Shown here: positions 51,008 through 60,323 of the stretch, piece after piece
Numbering within the stretch: the first letter of the stretch is position 1
How the letters are laid out: every line of letters begins with the position of its first letter
Assembly (NCBI RefSeq): GCF_001870515.1
Contig: NZ_MDGT01000002.1
Span: forward strand, 62,066-126,065
DNA length: 64,000 nucleotides
From: Idiomarina sp. MD25a
Lineage (GTDB): Bacteria; Pseudomonadota; Gammaproteobacteria; Enterobacterales; Alteromonadaceae
Direction: 5' to 3'
The notes under the pieces: generated by a model
The model's database searches: none
What the model saw: the letters and a program-made list of their open reading frames with translations, nothing else
What the model was told of the DNA's origin: nothing
Made by a program: the position numbers and the translations under genes

Positions 51008-51994
51008 ATGGTTTATTGGCGTCCTGACTTCGCTTCAGCTCAGCAGATTGTGCTGGCTCAACCCTACCGACGTGACGTGTGGAGACAATCTGCACGTCCA
51101 GCGCGCAAGTGCATTGAATCCTTGGCTCAATTATTGCGTCAATACCATCCGATATGCTTGTTAACCCCACAAACCGTTTCTTACGATGATATTTGGATGC
51201 GTGATATTCTGCCGCTCTGGTATCAAGAAGACTCAGGGCAATGGCGCGGATTATTGATGGAGTTTGATGGCTGGGGCGATGTGCAACAGACAATCGAACA
51301 AGATAGCCAATTGCCTGAACAGTTATTTGCGGAACATCTTTACCCTGTGTCCAAATTAATTGGTGAAGGGGGAATGTTAACCCATAATGGGGCGGTCGCC
51401 TTGATGGGGTTAGCGGCGTTAAAATCTCGTCAACCCGAGTTAACTGAAAAGCAGTTATCGCGTCGCGTCGAACAGAACTTAGCTGGACTCGAAGTATATT
51501 TTTTTGACGGTAAACTCAGCGCTGATGAAACCAGCGGGCACATGGATAACTTAGCATTGTTTATTGCAGAGGATGTGCTGTTATATTGCACAACGGATGA
51601 TCAGGTCCACCCAGATTATGCGACGTGTCAGAAACTAGCGCACACGGTGGCACAACTTCCGCAAACGATAACTAAAGTTGCCTTGCCATTACCATTACCG
51701 CAACAGCCTATGGAGCAGGATAGAGCGGGTATTATAAGTGATAGTAACAGTCTTGTGCGTGATATGACGTTACCCATTTGCTGCAGCTACACCAATCTTA
51801 TCGCCACTGATAAGATCATTGTGGTACCACAATTTGACCTACCCACAGACCAACACGCGTTAGAGATTATTCAGCACCATGCCGGCGGTCGGAAGGTCTT
51901 AAGTCATCCTGCACGCGAATTGGTGCTCGGTGGTGGCGGACTACACTGTGTGAGTCATCAGGTGCCCGCCGATATTCCATTACCTGTTATTTAA
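51008..51994 (+). CDS. agmatine deiminase / peptidylarginine-deiminase family protein
   Basis: The 328-residue protein has the bacterial PAD/agmatine deiminase fold: DDIWMRDILP, EGGM in place of the usual EGG-N/G, SGHMDN, and the catalytic Cys314 in GGGGLHCVSHQVP. Agmatine deiminase converts agmatine to N-carbamoylputrescine. No partner amidase or arginine decarboxylase gene is adjacent, so the substrate is not fixed. It starts 12 bp after rluB and converges on the SIMPL gene with an 8-bp overlap. Confidence 0.88.
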   Translation: MVYWRPDFASAQQIVLAQPYRRDVWRQSARPARKCIESLAQLLRQYHPICLLTPQTVSYDDIWMRDILPLWYQEDSGQWRGLLMEFDGWGDVQQTIEQDSQLPEQLFAEHLYPVSKLIGEGGMLTHNGAVALMGLAALKSRQPELTEKQLSRRVEQNLAGLEVYFFDGKLSADETSGHMDNLALFIAEDVLLYCTTDDQVHPDYATCQKLAHTVAQLPQTITKVALPLPLPQQPMEQDRAGIISDSNSLVRDMTLPICCSYTNLIATDKIIVVPQFDLPTDQHALEIIQHHAGGRKVLSHPARELVLGGGGLHCVSHQVPADIPLPVI

Positions 51995-52691
51995 GAGAAA
52001 ACACCACTTCAATACGCGCCTCAATTTGCTGTTCGCCTGGCATTGACGCCGACTTTGCGTCCATGCGGGCTTCAGCCATATGAAATACCACCGGACGCGG
52101 ATACGACTGCTCGGTAATTTCTAATACCGAGCCGACTTCGCGTTCAGCGACACCAGCCAACTGGGTTGCCTTATCGCGTGCCGCAGCGAATGCATCGGCC
52201 AATGCACGTTGATATAGCTCTTTTTGATTAGAGACTTCGAAACGAACTTGACTGACCCGCGTGACGCCCTGCGCAAGCGCCAAATCGACAATTTGGTCGT
52301 ATTGTTCGATGTCTGGCAACGTGATTGATATTTCACGCATCACTACAAAACCATCTTGTTTGGTCTGGCCATCATCATTTTGATATTGAGGGTAGACCTG
52401 TAATTGATATGAACGAATATTACGGTCGGGAATATCTCGCTTCATTAAATCGCGCAATAACTTTTGCGTTGACTGATCCACTCGATCTTTCATCGCACTT
52501 AATTTGTCACCACGTTGCTCGATGCTAAACTGCAGACTGACTTGGTCGGGAACGGCAGAAGCGGAAGCGGCACCCGTGACGCGGATTTGATCGGGATTGC
52601 GGGGTTGCGCCGTTGCATTGAATGACATACTGGCAAGAAAAGCCAACGCGGTGGCGATGACAAAATTCCGTGTTGGAAAAAATGGTTTCAT
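51987..52691 (-). CDS. SIMPL domain periplasmic protein
   Basis: The 234-residue product starts with a signal peptide (NFVIATALAFLASMSFNATAQ) followed by a SIMPL/DUF541 domain: IRVTGAASASAVPDQVSLQFSIEQ at the start and ALADAFAAARDKATQLAGVA near residue 170. YggE is the E. coli relative, with reported effects on oxidative stress. Function is not established. Confidence 0.9.
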   Translation of the reverse strand: MKPFFPTRNFVIATALAFLASMSFNATAQPRNPDQIRVTGAASASAVPDQVSLQFSIEQRGDKLSAMKDRVDQSTQKLLRDLMKRDIPDRNIRSYQLQVYPQYQNDDGQTKQDGFVVMREISITLPDIEQYDQIVDLALAQGVTRVSQVRFEVSNQKELYQRALADAFAAARDKATQLAGVAEREVGSVLEITEQSYPRPVVFHMAEARMDAKSASMPGEQQIEARIEVVFSLK

Positions 52692-52737
52692 AGAGCTTAT
52701 CCTTTGCTATTCAGTTGTACGTTGGAGTAAATACAGT

Positions 52738-53205
52738 TTGAAAAGTTCACATGATGATGAGCAGGTGCTCAGAGAGAAATGTTTTAAACTATTAACTAAG
52801 CGAGAGCATAGTCGTTTTGAATTAATTTACAAACTGAGCCAACGCGGTTTCGAGCGTTCGCTCGTTGAGCAGGTCGTTGATCGCATGCAAAAAGAGGGTT
52901 GGCAAAGTGATGAACGCTTCGCTCAAAGCTTTGCGCGAGAAAAAGTTATGCAGCGCCAAGGACGCACCAAAATCGTGGCACAGGCCACGCAACAGCGTGG
53001 CGTTGATAAAGTACTAGTTGAGGAAGCTCTGCAACGATTAGAAGTGGATTGGTTTGAGCTCTGTCAGCAGGTTTATCAAAGCAAGTTCGGTGTGACACAA
53101 CCGAGTGACCGCAAAGATTGGGCTAAACGGGCACGATTTTTAATGCAACGTGGCTTTTCGCAAGAGCAAATCAAATTTGCAATACAAGCGCATGATGATG
53201 ACTAG
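52738..53205 (+). CDS. recX: regulatory protein RecX
   Basis: RecX binds and inhibits RecA filaments. The protein is about 155 residues and consists of three-helix repeats, with the family motifs CFKLLTKREHSRFEL, KEGWQSDERFAQSF and RARFLMQRGFSQEQI. I choose TTG 52738, with GGAG at 52724-52727 upstream; a GTG at 52765 is an alternative. recA, the usual upstream partner, is not here: a SIMPL gene on the other strand takes its place. Confidence 0.9.
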   Translation: MKSSHDDEQVLREKCFKLLTKREHSRFELIYKLSQRGFERSLVEQVVDRMQKEGWQSDERFAQSFAREKVMQRQGRTKIVAQATQQRGVDKVLVEEALQRLEVDWFELCQQVYQSKFGVTQPSDRKDWAKRARFLMQRGFSQEQIKFAIQAHDDD

Positions 53206-53278
53206 TGATCAAAACCTTCACATGGTAATCTAAGGGATCATAAATTATGGCAAATGCGTGTAAAAAACAGGGTGTTTA

Positions 53279-55882
53279 ATGAGCATTACAAGCGCTGAAA
53301 TTCGAGAAAAATTTATTCAGTTTTTTGAGCAAAGAGGTCACCAACGGGTCCCCTCCGCCTCAATGATTCCCGCTAATGACCCCACATTATTATTCACTAA
53401 TGCGGGTATGGTGCCTTTTAAAGACGTTTTTTTAGGTACTGACAAGCGAAACTACACCCGAGCGACCTCTGCACAACGTTGCTTACGCGCTGGTGGTAAA
53501 CATAACGACCTTGAAAATGTCGGTTATACAGCGCGTCACCATACTTTTTTTGAAATGCTTGGAAACTTCAGCTTCGGTGACTACTTTAAGACTGAAGCAA
53601 TTGAGTTTGCGTGGCACTTTTTAACCCAAGAATTGCAACTTCCAGCCGAAAAGCTATGGGTTACCGTATTTGAAGAAGATGATGAAGCCTACGATATTTG
53701 GGCTAAGCACATCGGTGTACCTGAGGATCGCATTTCTCGTATAGGCGTTAAAGATAACTTCTGGTCGATGGGTGATACAGGTCCTTGCGGCCCCTGTTCG
53801 GAAGTCTTTTATGATCATGGTCCAGAAGTGTGGGGCGGGCCTCCTGGCACGCCTGAAGAGGACGGTGACCGTTATATTGAAATTTGGAACTTGGTCTTCA
53901 TGCAGTATAACCGCCAAGCGGATGGTACCATGGAGCCGTTACCCAACCCATCGATCGATACAGGTATGGGATTAGAGCGCATTGCGGCTATCCTGCAAGG
54001 TGTCCATAGCAATTATGAAATCGATACGTTCCAAGCACTCATCAAATGCAGTGCAGACATTATTGGCGTCAGTGACTTAAGCAGCAAATCGTTACGTGTT
54101 ATTGCTGACCACATTCGCTCTTGCTCGTTTCTAATCGCCGATGGTGTCATGCCATCGAATGAAGGAAGAGGTTACGTCCTACGCCGTATTATCCGTCGAG
54201 CCGTTCGTCACGGCAATTTACTCGGTGCTAAACAAACGTTTTTCTATCAGCTGGTTGACGAACTGGTCAAGCTGATGGGCGAAGCCTACCCTGAGTTGGT
54301 TGAAAAACGTCATATTATTGAAGACGCGTTGAAGCGCGAAGAGCAGCAGTTTGAGAAAACACTTGAACGCGGCTTAGCGATTCTTAATGACGAGATTAAG
54401 CAGCTTTCTGGCAATACCTTAAACGGAGAGGTGGTGTTCAAGCTTTATGATACGTACGGCTTCCCGATGGATTTAACCGCAGATATCGCGCGCGAAAATG
54501 AACTCGTCATTGACGAGGAGGGTTTTAATGCAGCGATGCAAGCGCAGCGGGAACGCGCCCAGAAAGCTTCACAGTTCGGTGTCGACTATAACGCTCAAGT
54601 AAAAGCCACCACGGAGTCAGTTTTTGACGGGTATACTGAGGATAAGGCACAAACGACTGTGGTCGAGCTGTTTCATGATGGCAAAGCGGTTGAGTCACTT
54701 GAGGCTGGTCAGCAGGGTGTAGTGGTGTTAGCCAATACACCATTTTATGCTGAGAGCGGTGGCCAAGTTGGTGACACGGGTGTGTTGATTGCCAATCAAG
54801 GTCGTTTCCAGGTCACAGATACGCAATATATTGGTAAAGCGATTGCGCATCATGGTCAGGCCGACTGTACGATAAAACTAGGCGATGCCGTTGTGGCAGA
54901 AATTGATTCCGAACGCCGCGATAACATTCGCCGTAACCATTCGGCAACTCATTTGTTGCATGCTGCGTTGCGCGACATCCTGGGCGATCATGTACAACAG
55001 AAAGGCTCGCTTGTTGAAGCTGAACGTATGCGTTTTGACTTCGCTCATTTTGAGCCGCTTACAAAAGAGCAAATTGCCGAGCTTGAGCGTGTCGTTAATG
55101 AACAGATTCGTAAGAATGTTCGACTAACAACGCAAGTGATGAATATCGATGAAGCGAAAAAAGCGGGTGCGATGGCGCTGTTCGGTGAGAAGTATGACGA
55201 TGATGTTCGTGTCGTAGGCATGGGCGACTTCTCGATGGAGCTCTGCGGGGGCACTCACGTAACCGCAACCGGCGATATTGGCTTATTCCGAATTATTCAT
55301 GAAACGGGTATTGCATCGGGTGTACGTCGCTTAGAAGTGGTTACCGGCGCTGCCGCAATCGAATTTATGGAGCAGCAACAAGCAATATTGAATCAGTTAA
55401 CCTCAGAGTTTAAAACAGATGAAAACGGTCTGATCGGTAAAGTAGAGCAACTACAAGGAAAATACCGCGAACTCGAGCGTAAAGCTGAACAGTTACAGCA
55501 AAAACTAGCACAACAAGCCGGTGGTGGCCTAGTCCAACAAGCGGTGGAAATAGGTGGGCACAAAGTGATTGTTGCTCAGCTTGAAGACACTGAGGCAAAA
55601 GCGCTTCGCGGAATAGTCGATGATTTAAAGAACCAATTAGGCTCTGGCATCGTATTATTAGCAACTGCCCAAGGCTCGAAAGTAAGTTTGATAGCGGGTG
55701 TGACTAAGGATCTAACGTCCATTGTTAAAGCAGGTGACTTAGTTAACCAAGCAGCCAATGTAGTTGGTGGTAAAGGCGGGGGACGTCCTGATATGGCCCA
55801 AGCGGGCGGTTCAAACCCTGAGCACTTGAGTGAAGCTTTAGCGACTGCAACCAGCTGGCTAGAGCAGTCATTCAAAAAATAA
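53279..55882 (+). CDS. alaS: alanine--tRNA ligase
   Basis: This 867-residue class II synthetase charges tRNA-Ala. It has the class II core ([30 protein letters not shown]), the editing-domain metal motif HSATHLLH and the later CGGTHV, and a C-terminal DHHA1 domain ([13 protein letters not shown]). The order recX-alaS-csrA is as in E. coli. Confidence 0.97.
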   Translation: MSITSAEIREKFIQFFEQRGHQRVPSASMIPANDPTLLFTNAGMVPFKDVFLGTDKRNYTRATSAQRCLRAGGKHNDLENVGYTARHHTFFEMLGNFSFGDYFKTEAIEFAWHFLTQELQLPAEKLWVTVFEEDDEAYDIWAKHIGVPEDRISRIGVKDNFWSMGDTGPCGPCSEVFYDHGPEVWGGPPGTPEEDGDRYIEIWNLVFMQYNRQADGTMEPLPNPSIDTGMGLERIAAILQGVHSNYEIDTFQALIKCSADIIGVSDLSSKSLRVIADHIRSCSFLIADGVMPSNEGRGYVLRRIIRRAVRHGNLLGAKQTFFYQLVDELVKLMGEAYPELVEKRHIIEDALKREEQQFEKTLERGLAILNDEIKQLSGNTLNGEVVFKLYDTYGFPMDLTADIARENELVIDEEGFNAAMQAQRERAQKASQFGVDYNAQVKATTESVFDGYTEDKAQTTVVELFHDGKAVESLEAGQQGVVVLANTPFYAESGGQVGDTGVLIANQGRFQVTDTQYIGKAIAHHGQADCTIKLGDAVVAEIDSERRDNIRRNHSATHLLHAALRDILGDHVQQKGSLVEAERMRFDFAHFEPLTKEQIAELERVVNEQIRKNVRLTTQVMNIDEAKKAGAMALFGEKYDDDVRVVGMGDFSMELCGGTHVTATGDIGLFRIIHETGIASGVRRLEVVTGAAAIEFMEQQQAILNQLTSEFKTDENGLIGKVEQLQGKYRELERKAEQLQQKLAQQAGGGLVQQAVEIGGHKVIVAQLEDTEAKALRGIVDDLKNQLGSGIVLLATAQGSKVSLIAGVTKDLTSIVKAGDLVNQAANVVGGKGGGRPDMAQAGGSNPEHLSEALATATSWLEQSFKK

Positions 55883-56015
55883 CTTGAATTTATAATGGTC
55901 GGTATAGTGTAATGAAAAGATAACTTGTTACACTCAAAGGTAAATTTAGATATTTACGTTCAAGGAACCGTTCTTAGTCAAGCTGAACGCGGAACAGTAT
56001 TTTAAGGAGTAAGGT

Positions 56016-56207
56016 ATGTTAATTTTGACTCGCCGAGTAGGCGAAACGCTGATGATTGGAGACGATGTTTCCGTCACAGTGTTAGGTGTTAAAGGAAATC
56101 AGGTTAGGATCGGCGTCAATGCACCTAAAGACGTTTCTGTTCATCGTGAAGAAATTTATATGCGGATTCAGTCCGAAACCGATGAGGAGCAGCCTGATAA
56201 GGGATAG
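56016..56207 (+). CDS. csrA: carbon storage regulator CsrA
   Basis: CsrA is a dimeric RNA-binding regulator that blocks ribosome sites at GGA motifs. The 63-residue protein has the family start [18 protein letters not shown] and the RNA-contact segment [12 protein letters not shown] with the conserved Arg. SD AAGGAG precedes ATG 56016. It has a 133-bp upstream region with room for its own promoter, and a terminator follows. Confidence 0.97.
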   Translation: MLILTRRVGETLMIGDDVSVTVLGVKGNQVRIGVNAPKDVSVHREEIYMRIQSETDEEQPDKG

Positions 56208-56234
56208 CTTTTTCGTATACTGTTCCGCAAAATG

Positions 56235-56267
56235 AAAGCCAGCTTTATGCTGGCTTTTTCTTTTTTT
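56235..56267 (+). terminator. terminator of csrA
   Basis: Stem AAAGCCAGC/GCTGGCTTT followed by TTC and a T run, 28 bp after the csrA stop. Confidence 0.9.
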
Positions 56268-56340
56268 GATGGCTTTTGAGTAAAAAACCATCGAGATGGT
56301 TAAATATCCCACGCTTGGTCACAAAAACGGAAAAAAGCAA

Positions 56341-56368
56341 TTGACATTATTGTCAGTCTCGCTAGAAT
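56341..56368 (+). promoter_or_regulatory. sigma-70 promoter for the tRNA-Ser/tRNA-Arg operon
   Basis: TTGACA at 56341, 16-bp spacer, TAGAAT at 56363, 17 bp before tRNA-Ser. Confidence 0.8.
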
Positions 56369-56385
56369 GCACGCCACAACGTTAG

Positions 56386-56478
56386 GGAGAGGTGGCCGAG
56401 TGGCTGAAGGCGCTCCCCTGCTAAGGGAGTATAGGGTTTGTAGCCCTATCGAGGGTTCGAATCCCTCCCTCTCCGCCA
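56386..56478 (+). tRNA. tRNA-Ser (GCT)
   Basis: 93-nt class II tRNA, acceptor GGAGAGG/CCTCTCC, anticodon GCT in CCCTGCTAAGGG, long variable arm, CCA encoded. Next to csrA as in E. coli (serV). Confidence 0.97.
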
Positions 56479-56507
56479 TGTACTTAACGTTGCTTGAAAC
56501 AATGTTT

Positions 56508-56584
56508 GCGCTCGTAGCTCAACTGGATAGAGTACCTGGCTACGAACCAGGCGGTTGGAGGTTCGAGTCCTCCCGAGCGCGCCA
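56508..56584 (+). tRNA. tRNA-Arg (ACG), copy 1
   Basis: 77 nt, anticodon ACG in CTGGCTACGAACCAG, CCA encoded. Needs TadA deamination to read CGN codons. csrA-serV-argV order is conserved with E. coli. Confidence 0.97.
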
Positions 56585-56613
56585 TGTTTCATACAGCTTA
56601 AACTGCACAATAC

Positions 56614-56690
56614 GCGCTCGTAGCTCAACTGGATAGAGTACCTGGCTACGAACCAGGCGGTTGGAGGTTCGAGTCCTCCCGAGCGCGCCA
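56614..56690 (+). tRNA. tRNA-Arg (ACG), copy 2
   Basis: Identical to copy 1, with a 29-bp spacer. Confidence 0.97.
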
Positions 56691-56734
56691 TTTCCTAGAA
56701 TATCATGTCATCTCACTGATTAAGTTATTGTCCC

Positions 56735-56756
56735 AGCCGTTTGGCTATTTTTTTAT
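56735..56756 (+). terminator. weak terminator after the tRNA-Arg pair
   Basis: Short stem AGCC-GTTT-GGCT followed by ATTTTTTTA, 44 bp past the last tRNA. The four-base-pair stem makes it a weak candidate. Confidence 0.4.
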
Positions 56757-56917
56757 TTCCAGTCTCTTATCCTGTTGATTTATAAATAATTATTTTTCAT
56801 TTCTACTCATTTATATTCTGAATAGTCAGTATATCCCCCTTTATCCGCTTGCTAAGCCTGTTAGCATGGTATTTAATATTTTTATAACAATTGTACGGAA
56901 ATCCGCGAGGAGTAGTC

Positions 56918-57163
56918 GTGTCTGAGTTATTTATTAGTGCAGCGGAAATTATGGCGGTGGGTATGACCTCAGTCATCACCTTTTTGCTGCTTTTGATTTT
57001 TGTCATGACGTTGATGGCTAAATACTTGCCTAAAGGCGCGGCCCATGAACCGACGCCGCGAAGCGCACGTAAGCAATCTAAAGCAGGCAATCAACCTTCT
57101 GATGATACTGTGGCAGCCATCTCTGCAGCCGTTCACGCCTACCGTACCCAACGCAAAAAATAA
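56918..57163 (+). CDS. oadG: oxaloacetate decarboxylase gamma chain
   Basis: OadG is the small membrane subunit of the sodium-pumping oxaloacetate decarboxylase. The 81-residue protein has one N-terminal membrane helix (GMTSVITFLLLLIFVMTLMAKYL) and a hydrophilic tail. GTG 56918 has GAGGAG upstream (56907-56912). It heads the oadGAB operon, 24 bp before oadA. Confidence 0.9.
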   Translation: MSELFISAAEIMAVGMTSVITFLLLLIFVMTLMAKYLPKGAAHEPTPRSARKQSKAGNQPSDDTVAAISAAVHAYRTQRKK

Positions 57164-57187
57164 CGCGAATAACGAGGAGAATTCCAT

Positions 57188-58990
57188 ATGAGCAAGCCCC
57201 TTAAGTTAACAGAGCTTGTATTTAGAGACGCCCATCAGTCGTTATTAGCTACGCGGCTCCGGCTCGAGGATATGCTACCCATCGCTGACAAAATCGATAA
57301 GATTGGATTTTGGTCGGTAGAGTCGTGGGGCGGTGCCACGTTCGACGCGTGTATTCGTTATTTAGGTGAAGATCCTTGGGAACGCATTCGAAAACTTAAA
57401 GAAGCTATGCCCAATACCCGCCAGCAGATGTTATTGCGGGGGCAGAATCTATTGGGTTACCGCCATTACGCTGATGATGTCGTCCGTCGCTTCGTTGAGC
57501 GCGCGCGCGAAAACGGTGTCGACGTGTTCCGTATTTTTGATGCGATGAACGACGTGCGTAATTTGAAGACCGCGATTAAAGCGGCAAAAGACGTGGATGG
57601 CCATGCGCAAGGAACCATGTCTTATACGGTGTCACCGGTGCACACGTTGGAAAAATGGGTGGAGATGGCACAGGAACTCGAAGACCTTGGCTGTGATTCG
57701 TTATGTATCAAAGATATGGCGGGCCTATTGCGTCCCAATGATGCATTCGAACTGGTGTCAGCATTAAAAGAAAAGACCGATTTACCAATCGCGATGCAGT
57801 GTCATGCGACAACCGGTCTTAGTGTCGCGACTTATCAAAAATCCATTGACGCTGGTATTGATATGCTGGATACGGCTATTTCGCCGATGAGCATGACTTA
57901 CGGACACTCGCCGACCGAAACGCTGGTTGCGATGACAGAAGGGTCTGACCGTGATACCGGTTTGTCACTCACTGAACTTGAGGATATAGCGAGTTATTTC
58001 CGTGATGTTCGTAAAAAATATGCCCAGTTTGAAGGCTCGCTAAAAGGGGTCGATGCGCGTATCTTATTGGCGCAAGTGCCTGGCGGTATGCTTACTAATA
58101 TGGAAAACCAACTGAAAGAGCAGAACGCGCTGGATAAGTTTGATCAAGTGCTAGAAGAAATTCCGAAAGTACGTGAGGATCTAGGCTTTATCCCATTAGT
58201 TACGCCCACTTCACAAATTGTCGGTACGCAGGCGGTACTCAACGTGCTGAGTAAGGAGCGCTACGCCAATATCTCTAAAGAGACCGCGGCGGTATTAAAA
58301 GGCGAATATGGAGCCACCGCTGCGCCAGTCAATAAAGAGTTACAACAACGTGTACTTGAAGGCGGTGAGGCGATTACCTGCCGTCCTGCCGATCAAATTG
58401 ATGACGAGCTCGACAAGCTGACTCAAGAACTTAATGAAAAGGCCAAAGCAGATGGTATTCGTCTGGCAGATAATGTCGTCGATGATGTGCTTACGTATGC
58501 GTTGTTTCCGCAAATCGGTCTTAAGTTCTTACAAAACCGCGATAACCCTGATGCATTTGAACCTGCTCCATCTGCGGATAAACCGCAAGCTACTGACAAA
58601 CCTAAGCAGGCAGCTTCGAGTGCAAGCACTGGCAGTTCAGTCCAAGGGGGAACCGAGCATTACGATGTGGCAGTCAATGGTAAGACTTATCAAGTGTCGG
58701 TCAGTGCTGCGGGCGAACTGGAATCCGTCAAACCGGCTCCGCAGTCCGGCTCCAATGACAACACACCTGCGGGTGAAGGCACCACCGTGGTTGCGCCTTT
58801 GGCCGGAAATATATTTAAGGTGAATGTAAGCGAGGGCGATCAGGTCAGTGCGGGTGATGTGCTTATCGTCATGGAAGCGATGAAAATGGAAACCGACATC
58901 AAAGCCGAGCAGGATGGTACTGTCAGCAGTGTCCATGTTAAAGAAGGCGATGCAGTATCGGTTGACGATGAATTGGTAACGCTGGGGTAA
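57188..58990 (+). CDS. oadA: oxaloacetate decarboxylase alpha chain
   Basis: OadA moves CO2 from oxaloacetate to biotin. The 600-residue protein has the carboxyltransferase barrel ([16 protein letters not shown] at the start), the conserved PYC_OADA domain, a Pro/Ala/Ser-rich linker near residues 455-485, and a biotinyl domain with Lys566 in EAMKMET. SD GAGGAGA precedes ATG 57188. Confidence 0.96.
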   Translation: MSKPLKLTELVFRDAHQSLLATRLRLEDMLPIADKIDKIGFWSVESWGGATFDACIRYLGEDPWERIRKLKEAMPNTRQQMLLRGQNLLGYRHYADDVVRRFVERARENGVDVFRIFDAMNDVRNLKTAIKAAKDVDGHAQGTMSYTVSPVHTLEKWVEMAQELEDLGCDSLCIKDMAGLLRPNDAFELVSALKEKTDLPIAMQCHATTGLSVATYQKSIDAGIDMLDTAISPMSMTYGHSPTETLVAMTEGSDRDTGLSLTELEDIASYFRDVRKKYAQFEGSLKGVDARILLAQVPGGMLTNMENQLKEQNALDKFDQVLEEIPKVREDLGFIPLVTPTSQIVGTQAVLNVLSKERYANISKETAAVLKGEYGATAAPVNKELQQRVLEGGEAITCRPADQIDDELDKLTQELNEKAKADGIRLADNVVDDVLTYALFPQIGLKFLQNRDNPDAFEPAPSADKPQATDKPKQAASSASTGSSVQGGTEHYDVAVNGKTYQVSVSAAGELESVKPAPQSGSNDNTPAGEGTTVVAPLAGNIFKVNVSEGDQVSAGDVLIVMEAMKMETDIKAEQDGTVSSVHVKEGDAVSVDDELVTLG

Positions 58991-58993
58991 TCC

Positions 58994-60121
58994 ATGGATA
59001 AGCTTACGTTGTTATGGCAAACCACCGGATTATCAGCGATTACCGTAGGTCAAACTGCGATGATCATCGTCGGTGGGATCTTACTGTTCTTAGCCATTGC
59101 TAAAAAGTTTGAACCACTGTTATTGCTACCCATCGGCTTTGGTGCCATTTTAGCCAATATCCCGCTTGCTGGTTTCACTGAGGCGGGGGGCGTACTTTAC
59201 TATGTTTATAAAGTGGGTATTGATACAGGCATGTTCCCACTTATTATTTTCATGGGCGTTGGCGCTCTGACCGACTTTGGTCCGTTGCTTGCTAACCCGA
59301 AAATGATGTTACTAGGTGGTGCTGCACAGTTTGGTATCTTTGCAACATTGTTCGGTGCAATTGCGCTGAATATGGTGCCTGGTATTGAGTTCTCGATGGC
59401 AGATGCAGCGGCCATTTCAATTATTGGTGGTGCTGATGGGCCTACTGCCATTTTCCTTGCTTCTCGACTGGCGCCTGATTTACTCGGTGCGATTGCTGTT
59501 GCAGCATACTCGTATATGGCATTGGTACCGATTATTCAACCACCTATTATGCGCTTGTTAACATCAGAGTCAGAGCGTCAGATTAAGATGAAGCAATTAC
59601 GTCCCGTAGGACGCCGTGAGAAGATTTTCTTTCCACTGGCGGTCATATTGCTGACCTTGCTGTTATTGCCGAGTGCAACGCCGCTGGTAGGCATGTTTTG
59701 TTTAGGGAATTTGATGCGCGAGTCAGGCGTTGTAGAGCGACTCACTAAGACAACGCAGAATGATCTGATCAATATTGTGACGATTTTCTTAGGTTTGGCA
59801 GTGGGATCGAAGTTGCAAGCCGAACAGTTCTTGAGTTTCCAAACCTTGGGTATCCTTATTTTAGGCGCCATAGCGTTCGCCATCGGTACTGCGAGCGGTA
59901 TTTTAATGGCTAAATTGATGGGTAAATTTAGCAAGGACCCCATCAATCCTCTTATCGGTGCGGCAGGTGTGTCAGCCGTGCCGATGGCGGCTCGAGTGGT
60001 TAACAAGGTAGGGTTGGATTCAAACCAAAGCAACTTCTTGCTTATGCATGCGATGGGCCCCAATGTTGCCGGTGTATTAGGTTCTGCGGTTGCGGCAGGG
60101 ATTTTGTTAGCGTTGGTTTAA
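58994..60121 (+). CDS. oadB: oxaloacetate decarboxylase beta chain (sodium pump)
   Basis: OadB decarboxylates carboxybiotin and exports sodium. The 375-residue membrane protein has about nine helices and the key segments [19 protein letters not shown] and [18 protein letters not shown]. It follows oadA by 3 bp. The enzyme couples oxaloacetate breakdown to a sodium gradient. Confidence 0.96.
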   Translation: MDKLTLLWQTTGLSAITVGQTAMIIVGGILLFLAIAKKFEPLLLLPIGFGAILANIPLAGFTEAGGVLYYVYKVGIDTGMFPLIIFMGVGALTDFGPLLANPKMMLLGGAAQFGIFATLFGAIALNMVPGIEFSMADAAAISIIGGADGPTAIFLASRLAPDLLGAIAVAAYSYMALVPIIQPPIMRLLTSESERQIKMKQLRPVGRREKIFFPLAVILLTLLLLPSATPLVGMFCLGNLMRESGVVERLTKTTQNDLINIVTIFLGLAVGSKLQAEQFLSFQTLGILILGAIAFAIGTASGILMAKLMGKFSKDPINPLIGAAGVSAVPMAARVVNKVGLDSNQSNFLLMHAMGPNVAGVLGSAVAAGILLALV

Positions 60122-60137
60122 TAGGCCAGACTTAGAT

Positions 60138-60166
60138 GGCTTACAGGCCGCCTCGGCCTGTAAGCC
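60138..60166. other. 12-bp perfect inverted repeat at the end of oadB and the small membrane gene
   Basis: GGCTTACAGGCC and GGCCTGTAAGCC flank a 5-bp loop. It lies 16 bp after the oadB stop and covers the last codons of the convergent small gene. No T run follows on either strand, so it may act as an RNA 3'-end protector for both transcripts rather than as an intrinsic terminator. Confidence 0.6.
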
Positions 60167-60323
60167 ACATCATGACCGTATAAAATAGTGCGATAACCGT
60201 ACTAATAATAGCAATATAGATAAAGCCTTTCTGGCCCTGCTTCAGCGTCCAACCATGCATTTTCAGGTAGACAATCCAGAGCAAACTCAACACTAATGGA
60301 ATAATGAATATAAAGCGGATCAT
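60141..60323 (-). CDS. small two-helix membrane protein, unknown function
   Basis: This 60-residue product has two predicted membrane helices (about 3-21 and 35-54) joined by a short polar loop with [11 protein letters not shown] do not recognise a family. Its ATG overlaps the stop of the hybrid kinase gene by 4 nt (ATGA), a strong sign that it is translated and coupled to the kinase. It might modulate the kinase, but that is only an inference from position. Confidence 0.7.
   Translation of the reverse strand: MIRFIFIIPLVLSLLWIVYLKMHGWTLKQGQKGFIYIAIISTVIALFYTVMMWLTGRGGL

Noticed and set aside
56367-56691. Open frames on both strands of about 80-90 codons with repeated peptides
   Set aside because: They cross tRNA-Ser and the two tRNA-Arg genes and have no coding support.
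59578-60063. 161-codon frame antisense to oadB
   Set aside because: Complementary to a clear, conserved oadB frame; no ribosome site or family features.
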